A DNA stretch of 64,000 nucleotides. It comes from DATJGR01 sp963787045 (lineage in GTDB: Bacteria > Pseudomonadota > Gammaproteobacteria > Pseudomonadales > Azotimanducaceae). Below are positions 37,431 through 46,395 of this stretch, one piece after another; positions within the stretch are counted from its first letter, which is position 1, and the number at the start of each line of letters is the position of its first letter. Below the pieces are notes generated by a model. That model was not told the DNA's origin and made no database searches. It was given only the letters and a program-made list of their open reading frames with translations. Where the stretch lies: contig CAWBBR010000002.1 of assembly GCA_963787045.1 (NCBI GenBank), positions 310,001-374,000 on the forward strand, in the 5' to 3' direction. A program made the translations under genes and the position numbers.

Positions 37431-39550
37431 CTACTCGGTCAGGCTGGCGAATGTCTTGCCGGCTTTCGCGAGCCGTGCGAGCAGCCCGGACGGCTTCCAG
37501 GCCTCGCCGTATTCCTGATGGAACTTCAGGATGTCCTGATAGATGTTGTCGAGGCCGATCTGATCGGCGTAGTACATCGGTCCGCCGCGATATTTCGGGA
37601 AGCCGTAACCATAGATGTAGACCACGTCGATGTCGGCAGCGCGCAGCGCGACGCCGTTTTCGAGCAACTGCGCGCCGATGTTGATCAGCGGATACAAACA
37701 GCGTTTCAGTACTTCTTCGTCGCTGATCTCGCGCCGCTTGATGCCGAGTTCGTCGGATGTTTCGACGATCAGCTTCGCGACCGCGGGATCGGGCATGCCC
37801 TGGCGACTGCCTTCGGCGTACTTGTAGTAGCCGGCGTTCGTCTTCTGGCCGAATCGTCCGAGTGCGCACAACTTGTCGACTACGCGCGCCGTCAGTGGCA
37901 CGTCTGCGGGCTTCACCTTCGCCATCTGCCGCGCGCGCCAGCCGAGGTCGAGGCCGACGAGGTCGTTCATCGCAAACGGCCCCATGTTGAAGCCGAAGTC
38001 GAAGATGACTTTGTCGACCTGCTCCGGCAACGCGCCTTGCAGGATGATCTCGCCGGCCTGCTGCGTGTAACCGCCGAGCATGCGATTGCCGATGAAGCCG
38101 CGTTCGTTGCGCGACAGCACCGGAATCTTGTCGATCGTTTTGCCGAGCGCCATCGCGGTGGCGATCGTCGGTTTCGCCGATTTCTCGCCGCGCACCACTT
38201 CGAGCAGCTGCATCACGTTCGCCGGGCTGAAGAAGTGCATGCCGACGACGTCCTGCGGCCGCTTCGTCATTGCCGCCATCTGGTCGATGTCGAGCGCCGA
38301 CGTATTGCTCGCGAGAATCGCGCCGGGCTTCATCGTTTCGTCGAGCTTCTTGAAGATCTGCTTCTTCAGATCGAGGTTCTCGTAGACCGCTTCGATCACG
38401 ACATCGGCATCGCGCGAGCGCAGCGTAGTCGGTGGTGCCCTCGATCAGCCCCATGCGTTCGTCCATCTGCGCCTGCGTGATGCGGCCGCCCTGGACCATC
38501 CGCGCGTAGTTCTTCTCGATGACGCTCAGACCTTTCTGCAGCGCTTCATCGCCGACTTCGAGCACGCGCACCGGAATGCCGACGTTGGCGAAGTTCATCG
38601 CGATGCCGCCGCCCATCAGACCGGCGCCGACCGTCGCGGCCGACTTGATGTCTTTCTTCGGCGTTTCCGCCGGTACGTCGGGAATACGCGCGGCCTGCCG
38701 CTCGGCGAAGAAGACGTGGATCATCGCGGCGCGTTGCGGATGCGTCAGACACTTCTGGAAGTTGTCGCGCTCCACCTTCATGCCGGCGTCGAAGCCATCG
38801 ACCTGCACCGCGGCCTTCACGCATTCATACGCCATCTGGCCGTTGAACTGGCCGCGCAATCGGCGCGCGAGATACGCCTCTGCGTCTTTGAAGATCGCAG
38901 GGTTTGCGCGATCGGCGAGCACCTTGTCGGTCTTGTCGCGCACGAGCGGATGCTTGCCGCCTTGCGCCGCTTTACGTTTCGCGAATGCGATGGCGCCGGC
39001 AGCCAGATCGCCCTCGATGATCTCGTCGATGATGCCGAGACGCAGCGCGTCGTCGGTTTCGAACGGATCGCCGGACAGGATCGCGTCCATCGCCGCTTTC
39101 GCGCCGATCAGTCGCGGCAACCGTTGCGTGCCGCCGCCGCCGGGCAGCAGACCGATCTTGATTTCCGGCAGGCCCACCGGTGCACCGGGAGACGCGACGC
39201 GATAGTGGCAGGTGAGTGCGAACTCGAGCCCGCCGCCGAACGCGGTGCCGTTGATCGCTGCGACGATCGGTTTCGCGCTCTCTTCGATGTAAGCCCCGGC
39301 CGGACGTTTCGGCTGCTCGTCGGCGCTCGCCGGCTTGCCGAAGTCGCGGATGTCGGCGCCGGCGATGAATGCGCGGCCTTTACCGGTGATGACGATCGCT
39401 TTGACAGCGTTGTCGCCCAAGCGCCGTTTCGAGATGCTTCGAGAGATAGAACCTGACGCCGCTGCTGAGGGGATTGACCGGCGGATTGTCGATGGTCAGC
39501 AGCGCGACGCCGTCGCGAACTTCGTAGTGAACGGTGCCGATAAGGGCCAT
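37431..39550 (-). CDS. Bifunctional enoyl-CoA hydratase / 3-hydroxyacyl-CoA dehydrogenase (frameshifted twice)
   Basis: A FadB/FadJ-type multifunctional beta-oxidation enzyme, about 705 residues. The N-terminal crotonase part contains AFIAGADIRDFGKP and GLPEIKIGLLPGGGGTQRLP. The NAD-binding part has AATVGAGLMGGGIAMNFANV, and the C-terminal part HFFSPANVMQLLEVVRGEKS. The start is ATG 39548-39550 with GAGGAC upstream. Shifts of +1 occur near 39418 (at a CTT codon) and 38415. It hydrates enoyl-CoA and oxidises the 3-hydroxyacyl-CoA. It sits directly upstream of the CoA-transferase, consistent with an acid activated to its CoA ester and degraded. Confidence 0.88.
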
Positions 39551-39619
39551 GGCAGTCCTCGGGAGTAGGGCGGAATGCCGAACGTTTTAACCCTTTCGGC
39601 CGCCCGTTGAAAGCGCGAC

Positions 39620-40080
39620 TCAGTCGCGCGGATCGTCGGACAGCGGCGCCGGCCAGAATTTCTGCATCGCGAGGAACGTGAACGAAGCCGACCAGGTGAT
39701 CAACGAAAGCCCCATCAGCGCCTCCGCCGCGCTCAGCATGCGCATCGCGCCCAGCGGCACGATGTCCCCAAAGCCGACCGTCGCGTAGACCATCGACGAC
39801 AGGTACATGTAGTCGATCACGTCCGGGTGCTCGATGCCGGCAATGCCTCCCGTGTCCGGTAGCGTGTCGGCGAACATGTAGCCGAGCGCGAACACCCAGA
39901 TTTCGAGGGCATGCGCAATCAGCAGCCCGATCATGACGAGCAGTACGCCGATGCGCTTGTGCACGTGTGCGCCGAGCGTTTTGCCGAGGATTCGCAGCGA
40001 CTCGTAGTGCATCGTCACGCAGATGCCGACGATGACGATCGCCAGAGGCTGACGAGAAGATGCGGTACCAGCGTATTCAT
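39620..40080 (-). CDS. Two-helix potassium channel-like protein (frameshifted)
   Basis: A protein of about 153 residues with a pore loop. The selectivity filter is in YATVGFGDIVPLG (TVGFGD), preceded and followed by membrane helices (LLVMIGLLIAHALEIWVFAL; MGLSLITWSASFTFLAM). The N-terminal helix (MNTLVPHLLVSL, then LAIVIVGICVTMHYES) lies in another frame before a shift of -1 (or +2) near 40045. The start ATG 40078-40080 overlaps the stop of the upstream PF10118 gene (ATGA), which supports the longer gene. Confidence 0.78.
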
Positions 40081-40961
40081 CGCCGGATCATAACCCGGTG
40101 AGGAGTCGCCTCCTGCGAACGGCTCAGGTCACGCGGCGGTTGACCGCGGCGCTTCCATTGATCGATCAGTTCGCGGTTGTTGGCATCCCACGGATGAAAG
40201 TCGGCGCGCATGAAGTCGCGCCACTCGGGCGCAACGGCGCGCAGAATGCCGGACTTGCCGAACAACCACTTCATGCCGCCCCACCAGACGGAGGCTTCAG
40301 GTGCAGTCCGTCGGCGCGCAGCATCATCCGCATGCCGGCAAAGACGTGGCGGAACAGTTGCCAGGTTTCGAGGCGCAGCATCGTGCGCAGCGCTTTGCGG
40401 GTGCCGCCCGACGCGATGTACGTGTCGAATGCGACGGCCTTGTGCTCGACTTCCTCGATCGCGTGCCAGCGCCACAACTCGGCCATGCGCGGATCGGCGC
40501 CGTCGAGCCAGGCTGGATTCGTCAGCAGTGCATTGCCGAGAATCGCGGTTAGGTGCTCGGTCGTCACCGTAGCGCCGAGACGCGTGATCGGTTCGAGATT
40601 CTCGTTCGCCCACGCGGTGTCGCGATCGAGGCGCGAGTCCATGAACGTTCGCGTCGTAACCGCGCGCCGCGCACATCACGTCGTTCATCTGCCTGTGCTC
40701 GCGGCTGTGGATCGCTTCCTGGCCGATGAAGCCGCGGATCTCCTGACTCAATTTCGGATCGCTGATGCCGCGCTGAAACGCGCGCACGCTGTCGATGAAG
40801 AACTTCTCGCCTTTCGGAAAGGTCAGCGACAACGCGTTGAAGAACGCGGTGCGGAACGGATCGTTGCCGTGCCAGTCGCGCGACAGGCATTCGGCGAGTT
40901 CGAACTGCGGGTGACGCGGGTTGATCGGCACATCGACCGGCGTGCGGGACAAGGCATTCAT
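40077..40961 (-). CDS. PF10118-type metal-dependent hydrolase (frameshifted twice)
   Basis: A protein of about 294 residues. It has helical metal-site motifs typical of the family: FIGQEAIHSREHRQMNDVM and WRWHAIEEVEHKAVAFDTYI. These resemble ferritin-like di-metal oxygenase helices more than classical hydrolases. Reading starts at ATG 40961 (MNALSRTPVDVPINPRHPQF), shifts +1 near 40645, then back near 40290, and ends with FHPWDANNRELIDQWKRRGQ. The stop overlaps the channel start. It is divergent from an AraC regulator (89 nt apart), which may control it. Confidence 0.75.
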   Translation of the reverse strand: MNALSRTPVDVPINPRHPQFELAECLSRDWHGNDPFRTAFFNALSLTFPKGEKFFIDSVRAFQRGISDPKLSQEIRGFIGQEAIHSREHRQMNDVMCAARGYDANVHGLAPRSRHRVGERESRTDHASRRYGDDRAPNRDSRQCTADESSLARRRRSAHGRVVALARDRGSRAQGRRIRHVHRVGRHPQSAAHDAAPRNLATVPPRLCRHADDAARRRTAPEASVWWGGMKWLFGKSGILRAVAPEWRDFMRADFHPWDANNRELIDQWKRRGQPPRDLSRSQEATPHRVMIRR

Positions 40962-41050
40962 GCGGGAGCATCCGAGCGGGCTGAGACGGTGCCCATGCTA
41001 CTTGTCGATCGCGGGTTGAGTAGGTTAATTTCGGCCAGCGGGGGTGTCAT

Positions 41051-42079
41051 ATGCGGCCACGAGCCGCGCCGCCGGTAAGCCAACCGGGCACGGCGCTCAA
41101 CAATCAGCACGCGTATCTCGAGGCGTTGCTCGAAGTGGTTCGCGGCGACGGCGTTGCGTCGGAGACGCTGTTCAAGCACGCCCGCAGCGCCTGGCGCGGT
41201 CCGGGTCTGCCCGACTTCACGCAGCTGTGCGACAGCGCGCTGCAGCTCACCGGCGACGCAGAACTCGGCATCAAGTTCGGCGGCCGCCTCGATCTCACCA
41301 GCCACGGCATTCTCGGTTACGCGCTGATGAGCAGCCGCACCGTCGAGCAGGCGTTGCAGCGGCTGGTGCGGTACATCGGCCTCGCCGCGCCGCCGATCCA
41401 TTTCGAACAGGTGATGCAGGGATCGCGTTGTCTGCTGGTATGCCGCACGGAACCGGAGCTCGTTCCCCAACAGTTCTACATAGACGCGGTACTGGTGTCG
41501 GTGGTGGTCTCGGCCCACACGTTGCTCGGCGCGCGCGTTGCGCGTGAAGCAGAACTGTGGCTGATGGGGCCGAAACCGTCGTACGCGCAGCGCTACGAAG
41601 CGGTGGCAGGCATCGAGGTCAGCTTCGACCGCCCGCACAACGCAGTGACCATGCCGCGCCGCTATCTCGACGCGCCGGTGCTGAGCGCCGAGCCGGCGAT
41701 GGCCGAACTGTGCCGTCAGCAGTGCGAGAAACTGCTCGCGAACATGCGCGACCGGCGCGGACTTGCCGGGCGCATTCGCGAACAGTTGCTGCGCGCGCCG
41801 GGACACTTTCCCGATATCGAGCGGATCGCCCGGCAATACGGGTTGAGCGAACGCACGTTGCGGCGGCGGTTGACGGAGGAGGGCACGTCGTATCGCACGC
41901 TGCTCGACGAAGTGCGGCTCGAACTGGCGCGCACGTATCTCACGTCTACCGGTCTGCCCGTTGCCGAAATAGCGGTGCTGCTCGGCTATGATGACCCCGC
42001 GAATTTCCGGCGCGCATTCAAGCGGATGCAGCGTCAATCACCGGCGGAGTTTCGCGGTGGGAACAAGGGGGACGATTGA
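41051..42079 (+). CDS. AraC family transcriptional regulator
   Basis: A 342-residue regulator. The N-terminal arabinose-binding-like domain (LLEVVRGDGVASETLFKHAR, GILGYALMSSRTVEQALQRL) is of the OruR/ArgR-type AraC subfamily. The C-terminal helix-turn-helix pair has IERIARQYGLSERTLRRRL and VAEIAVLLGYDDPANFRRAF. The stop overlaps the start of the following SDR gene (TGATG), so the regulator and enzyme are coupled. It is also divergent from the PF10118 gene. Confidence 0.9.
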   Translation: MRPRAAPPVSQPGTALNNQHAYLEALLEVVRGDGVASETLFKHARSAWRGPGLPDFTQLCDSALQLTGDAELGIKFGGRLDLTSHGILGYALMSSRTVEQALQRLVRYIGLAAPPIHFEQVMQGSRCLLVCRTEPELVPQQFYIDAVLVSVVVSAHTLLGARVAREAELWLMGPKPSYAQRYEAVAGIEVSFDRPHNAVTMPRRYLDAPVLSAEPAMAELCRQQCEKLLANMRDRRGLAGRIREQLLRAPGHFPDIERIARQYGLSERTLRRRLTEEGTSYRTLLDEVRLELARTYLTSTGLPVAEIAVLLGYDDPANFRRAFKRMQRQSPAEFRGGNKGDD

Positions 42080-42837
42080 TGGGGCGAGCCGAGAACAAAG
42101 TGGTGATCGTGACCGGCGCAGCGAGCGGCCTCGGCGCGGCAGACGCGCGGTTGCTGGCGTCGCACGGCGCGAACGTTGTGATGACCGACGTCAACGAATC
42201 GGCCGGTGGCGCAATCGCGAAAGAGATCGGCGCGCAGTTCGTCCGCCAGGACGTTTCCGACGAAGCAGGCTGGCACGGCCTGATCGACGACGTGGTGCGA
42301 CGCCACGGTCGACTCGACGGGCTCGTCAACAACGCGGGCATCGCGATCGCGGCCAACATCGAGACGACCAGTACCGAGGCGTGGCGACGTACGCTCGCGA
42401 TTCATCTCGATGCGACGTTCTTCGGCTGCAAGTACGCGATTGCGGCGATGAAGGACTCGGGTGGCGGTTCGATCGTCAACATGTCCTCGACGGCAGGCCT
42501 TATCGGTATTCCGGACTTTCTCGCGTACTCGGCGGCGAAAGGCGGCATCCGCGCGATGACGAAGTCGATCGCGATTCACTGCCGCGCGCAGAAGTACCGC
42601 ATCCGCTGCAATTCCGTACATCCCGGCAGCATCAGCACGCCGATGGTTCACGCCGCACTCGAGCAACTGTCGGGCTTCAAATTGATGGAGCAGAAAGATC
42701 CGGAAGCGACGCGCCAGCAGATGGGCATCGGTGAACCGAACGACATCGCCTACATGGTGCTGTATCTGATATCGGACGAGTCGAAACACATCAACGGCAC
42801 CGAGATGGTGGTCGACAACGGCGATACGGTGGTCTGA
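42079..42837 (+). CDS. Short-chain dehydrogenase/reductase (SDR), classical type
   Basis: A 252-residue NAD(P)-dependent oxidoreductase. The cofactor loop is VTGAASGLGAADARL, NNAG is in GLVNNAGIAIA, and the catalytic Tyr-Lys is in YSAAKGGIRAMTKS with Ser in NMSSTAG. The end KHINGTEMVVDNGDTVV is typical of 3-hydroxysteroid or 3-oxoacyl reductases. I start at ATG 42079, overlapping the AraC gene stop; a TTG one codon upstream is less likely. The next gene begins 5 nt later. Confidence 0.9.
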   Translation: MGRAENKVVIVTGAASGLGAADARLLASHGANVVMTDVNESAGGAIAKEIGAQFVRQDVSDEAGWHGLIDDVVRRHGRLDGLVNNAGIAIAANIETTSTEAWRRTLAIHLDATFFGCKYAIAAMKDSGGGSIVNMSSTAGLIGIPDFLAYSAAKGGIRAMTKSIAIHCRAQKYRIRCNSVHPGSISTPMVHAALEQLSGFKLMEQKDPEATRQQMGIGEPNDIAYMVLYLISDESKHINGTEMVVDNGDTVV

Positions 42838-42841
42838 CGCC

Positions 42842-43580
42842 GTGTCGTTGACCGCCGCGCAGCTCGAAGCGCTCGATACCGATGGATACCTGTCGTTCGA
42901 CTCGCTCGTGTCGGCCGATGCCGTCGCCGGGTTGCGTACTGTCTACGACCGGATTCTCGCAAACGAAGTCGCGGCAGAGGGAGATCGTTGGCTCGGCGGT
43001 GTGACGCGCCAGGTGATGTTTCCGAGCAAGGCGCATCGGTTGTTCGACGACAACGAGGCGCGCGACGTCACGCGCGCGAATCGCTCGCGTTGCGTTCGAA
43101 GGTGCCGAGCCGGTGTTCGCGTTCGATCAATTGTTGTTCAAACCGCCGGGCCATCCGGCAGACACGCCGTGGCATCAGGACATGGCGTATTCGCGCATGC
43201 CGTTCAGCCCGAAAGGCTATCCGTGTCGCGGCCGCCAGATCCTGCAGTTCTGGATGGCCCTCGACGCCGCCGATGCCGAGAACGGCTGCATGCACTTCGT
43301 GCCGGGCCGGCATAACGAGCCGTTGCTGCAGCACTACGTCGTGAGCGGCGCGGACGACTACGAAGGACGGCTGCTGGGAATCGTCGATCCGGAACGCGCG
43401 CTCGATCTCACGACCGCGGTCGCATGTCCGGTGCCGGCGGGCGGTGCGACCGTTCATCTGGCCGGAACGCCTCACTACACGCCCCCCAACAGATCCGTTG
43501 ACAGGCCGCGGCGCGCTTACATCATCAACTATATGCATCCGGCGCTGTTCAATCGCGGCCGGTCTGCGCCGCAGGGTTAG
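42842..43580 (+). CDS. Phytanoyl-CoA dioxygenase family protein (frameshifted)
   Basis: An Fe(II)/2-oxoglutarate oxygenase of about 245 residues. The iron site HxD is in DTPWHQDMAYSRMPFSPKG, and the distal ligand region is CPVPAGGATVHLAGTPHYT. Reading starts at GTG 42842 (VSLTAAQLEALDTDGYL), 5 nt after the SDR stop. A +1 shift near 43085 leads to AFEGAEPVFAFDQLLFKPPG. It is probably a catabolic oxygenase working with the adjacent SDR. Its stop (TAG 43578-43580) overlaps the stop of the convergent SDR gene. Confidence 0.82.
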
Positions 43581-44407
43581 TCGCGCCGCATCAGCATGCC
43601 GGTCATCGCGCCGAGGCGGCGAGCGTAACTCTCCGGGAACAGCCGCTGGATCCACGCCAGCAGCTTCGCATCTTTCCCGACGAGCACCCGACCGCGGTTG
43701 TTCTCTACACCGCGAAGGATCTGCAATGCGGCGTCGCGCGGCGTGAGCGCGGCGAGTTGCTCGAAACTACGCGTCATTTCCTCTTTGGTGGGCGCCTCGT
43801 TGTCCGTGGCGTAGTACCGCGAGGTCTTGACGATGTTCGTCTTCACGCCGCCGGGTTGAACGCAGCTGACGCCGATGTGCGTTCCGGCCAGTTCCTGCCG
43901 CAGCGCCTCCGTGAAGCCGCGCACCGCGAACTTCGACGCGTTGTAGGCGCCCTGGCTCGGGAACGCGACCACGCCGAAGATGCTCGACGTGTTGATGATG
44001 TGGGCTTCGTCCACCAGCCGCAGATACGGCAGGAACGCCTTCGTGCCGTGCACGACGCCCCAGAAGTTGATGTTCATCAGCCACTCGAAGTCGTCGTAGC
44101 TGAGCTTCTCGACGGTGTTCGTGACCGAGACGCCGGCGTTGTTGAAGACCAGATTCACCTTGCCGTGCACGCGCGCGACGTCTTCTGCGAACCGCTCCAT
44201 CGCGGCACGGTCCGCCACGTCGACCAGGTGGCACGACACTTTCACCTTCGTGCCGCGCAGCATCGACTCGGTCTCGTTCAACGACGCGAGCCCGACGTCG
44301 GCGATCGCCACGGCGCAGCCGCGCGCGGCGAGTTCGAGCGCGAGCGCGCGCCCCATGCCGGAGCCCGCACCGGTGATGGCGGCGACCTTGTTTCGGAAAT
44401 CTCTCAT
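43577..44407 (-). CDS. SDR family NAD(P)-dependent oxidoreductase
   Basis: A 276-residue classical SDR: AAITGAGSGMGRALALELAA cofactor loop, VFNNAGVSVTNTV, INTSSIFG and the catalytic YNASKFAVRGFTEA. C-terminal AWIQRLFPESYARRLG is typical of a proteobacterial SDR group next to sterol or lipid genes. It overlaps the PhyH gene tail to tail (43577-43580). An intrinsic terminator belonging to the upstream minus-strand gene lies just before its start. Confidence 0.9.
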   Translation of the reverse strand: MRDFRNKVAAITGAGSGMGRALALELAARGCAVAIADVGLASLNETESMLRGTKVKVSCHLVDVADRAAMERFAEDVARVHGKVNLVFNNAGVSVTNTVEKLSYDDFEWLMNINFWGVVHGTKAFLPYLRLVDEAHIINTSSIFGVVAFPSQGAYNASKFAVRGFTEALRQELAGTHIGVSCVQPGGVKTNIVKTSRYYATDNEAPTKEEMTRSFEQLAALTPRDAALQILRGVENNRGRVLVGKDAKLLAWIQRLFPESYARRLGAMTGMLMRRD

Positions 44408-44428
44408 TGATTCAGACGGTGGAGGCGC

Positions 44429-44458
44429 AAAAAAAAGGGCCGGTCAAAGGACCGGCCC
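44429..44458 (-). terminator. Rho-independent terminator of the hydroxyacid dehydrogenase operon
   Basis: On the minus strand, GGGCCGGTC (44450-44458) and GACCGGCCC (44437-44445) form a perfect 9-bp stem with a 4-nt loop, followed by eight U residues (44429-44436). It lies about 90 nt downstream of the D-2-hydroxyacid dehydrogenase stop. Confidence 0.85.
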
Positions 44459-44549
44459 CCCTACAACAGATGTCACGATCACCTCCTTTTTATCAGCCCG
44501 AGGTGGGACGGATTATCGCGTTCTCGGGCAGGAAAGCAATCGCGTTTGC

Positions 44550-45515
44550 TCAGTAACCCAACGCTTTGTCGATGATGCCATCGAGCGCCTGCCCACCGCG
44601 CAACCGCTGCAGGTTGGCGACGAAGCGGTCGATGTTGCGAGCGGCGCGATACTGGCTGGCGCCGGCCGTATGCGGCGTCATCACGACGTTCGGCAGACGC
44701 CACAACGCGCTATCCGCCGGCAGCGGTTCCCGCGGCGCAACGTCCAGCGCCGCGCCTCCCAACCGCCCTTTCTGCAGCGCCTCGACCAGCGCTTCCTCGT
44801 CCATTACTTCGCCGCGCGTCACGTTGACCAGAATTGCTGACGGTTTCATTAAGGCGAGCGCGTTCGCGTCGAACATGCCTTGCGTCTCGCGCGTCAGCGG
44901 CACGCACACCGCGACGACGTCGGACCCCGCCAGCAGATCCGGGAAGCCATCGAGACGATGCACCGACGTCACTTCAGGCGAAGCGGGGACGGGATCGCGA
45001 TCGACGGCCCGGCAGGTCATTCCGAACGCCGCTGCGCGGCGCGCCATCGCGCGGCCGGTGCCGCCGAACCCGACGATGCCCATCGTCAGCCCGGTCAGCT
45101 CGACTTCCTTCCGGCGCATCTCCGGTCGATGGTTCCACGCCTCGGGTCCGAGCTTGAGCGCGGTGGCGAGTTGGCGCGTCAGCATCAGCAGCAGGCCGAA
45201 CGCGTGGTCGGCGAGATGTTCGCCGACGAGACCTTTCTCGCTCGTCAGCAACACCGGACTCGCGGCGAATTCCGGATACAGAAACGCATCCACACCGGAT
45301 GCAATCGCGTGCACCCAGCGCAAGCGCGGCGCCGCTTGGAACAGCGCGTGCGGCACGAAGCCGAGAATCACTTCGGCCGTTTCGGCGTGCTCGTGCGCCT
45401 GCGCCTGCGACGTGATGATCACCTCGGAGCCCGGACCCGCAGCGTCCCGAATCCGCTGCAGGTCGGCCGCCGAAACGGCCGGCAACGTCAACCCGGGGAT
45501 GATCAGGATTTTCAT
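44550..45515 (-). CDS. D-2-hydroxyacid dehydrogenase family protein
   Basis: A 321-residue NAD(P)-linked dehydrogenase of the formate/glycerate group. The Rossmann loop is LTMGIVGFGGTGRAMARRAA, the arginine motif NVTRGEVMDEEALVEAL, the glutamate region GGAALDVAPREPLP, and the catalytic histidine VVMTPHTAGASQ. The start ATG 45513-45515 overlaps the stop of the hydratase gene (ATGA). A longer open frame into the upstream gene is spurious. It ends before a strong terminator. Confidence 0.9.
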   Translation of the reverse strand: MKILIIPGLTLPAVSAADLQRIRDAAGPGSEVIITSQAQAHEHAETAEVILGFVPHALFQAAPRLRWVHAIASGVDAFLYPEFAASPVLLTSEKGLVGEHLADHAFGLLLMLTRQLATALKLGPEAWNHRPEMRRKEVELTGLTMGIVGFGGTGRAMARRAAAFGMTCRAVDRDPVPASPEVTSVHRLDGFPDLLAGSDVVAVCVPLTRETQGMFDANALALMKPSAILVNVTRGEVMDEEALVEALQKGRLGGAALDVAPREPLPADSALWRLPNVVMTPHTAGASQYRAARNIDRFVANLQRLRGGQALDGIIDKALGY

Positions 45516-46282
45516 TTGAAGCGGATCGCCACGCGGCCGAGCGGGCCGAAGTCGGCTTCCCACCGCGCCGCCTCGCGTACCGGCTGACGGGTGAACGAAC
45601 CGGTGATCACGCGTTGCCCCGCCTTCAGCCCGCGATCGAATTTCGCCAGTTCGCGCGCCAAGGCCGCCAGCGATTCGAAGTGATCGTCGATGTGGCCGCG
45701 CGCAGCGACGCGCTCCACTTCCACGCCGTCGCGGTACAACGCGATGACCAGCGAGTCCCAGTCGAAGTTCTCCGGCAGCGGCCGCGTGACCGGACCAACC
45801 ACGATGCCCCATTGCGACAGGTTGTCGGCGATGCGACACGGCCCGTCCGATTCGCCGGACAGACGCGTCTCGTTGACTTCGAACGCCGGCGCGACGCCGC
45901 CGACGGCCGCACGCGCCATCGCGGCGGTGACCGATTTGCCGCGCAGCTCGCGATCCATCACGAAGCACAACTCGTTCTCGATGCCGCAGCGCTGGATCGC
46001 CGCAATGTTCAATTCGTCGTCGGACGGAATGATGCGGTTGTCGAGCACGAAGCCGAACGGACGAATGCCTTTTCCGAACGCATCGCGCGACGTGCCGGAC
46101 GTGAGTCCGACTTTCCAACCTCCCAACGATTCCCCCCGGGTGCACCAGCGGTCCAGAACGTCGAGCTGAATGGCTTCGCCGTCGTCGATCGACAGTTTGC
46201 CGTTCAACGCGGTGACGTCGAACGGCGCGCCGGTGGACGCCCGCCAGAAGCGTTCCAGTAACATTGCGTGATCGTTGTGCAT
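45512..46282 (-). CDS. Fumarylacetoacetase-family 2-keto-4-pentenoate hydratase-like protein
   Basis: A 256-residue protein of the hydratase/decarboxylase branch of the FAH superfamily, which acts in meta-cleavage of aromatic compounds. Signatures are GGWKVGLTSGTSRDAFGKG and CGIENELCFVMDREL (metal-ligand glutamates), then VAPAFEVNETR. I start at ATG 46282 (MHNDHAMLLERFW), where similarity begins. It is coupled to the hydroxyacid dehydrogenase by ATGA. It is divergent from the amidohydrolase gene, with 113 nt between starts. Confidence 0.87.
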   Translation of the reverse strand: MHNDHAMLLERFWRASTGAPFDVTALNGKLSIDDGEAIQLDVLDRWCTRGESLGGWKVGLTSGTSRDAFGKGIRPFGFVLDNRIIPSDDELNIAAIQRCGIENELCFVMDRELRGKSVTAAMARAAVGGVAPAFEVNETRLSGESDGPCRIADNLSQWGIVVGPVTRPLPENFDWDSLVIALYRDGVEVERVAARGHIDDHFESLAALARELAKFDRGLKAGQRVITGSFTRQPVREAARWEADFGPLGRVAIRFK

Positions 46283-46395
46283 GGGTGCCGCTTCGAGTCG
46301 TGTTCGACGCAGCGCAGGATACACCGAGCGGCGCCGGGTAGCGTTCCGACTGCTGCGGAGTTAAAAGGGAAACGCACCGGCACGGGAGAGGGAAG

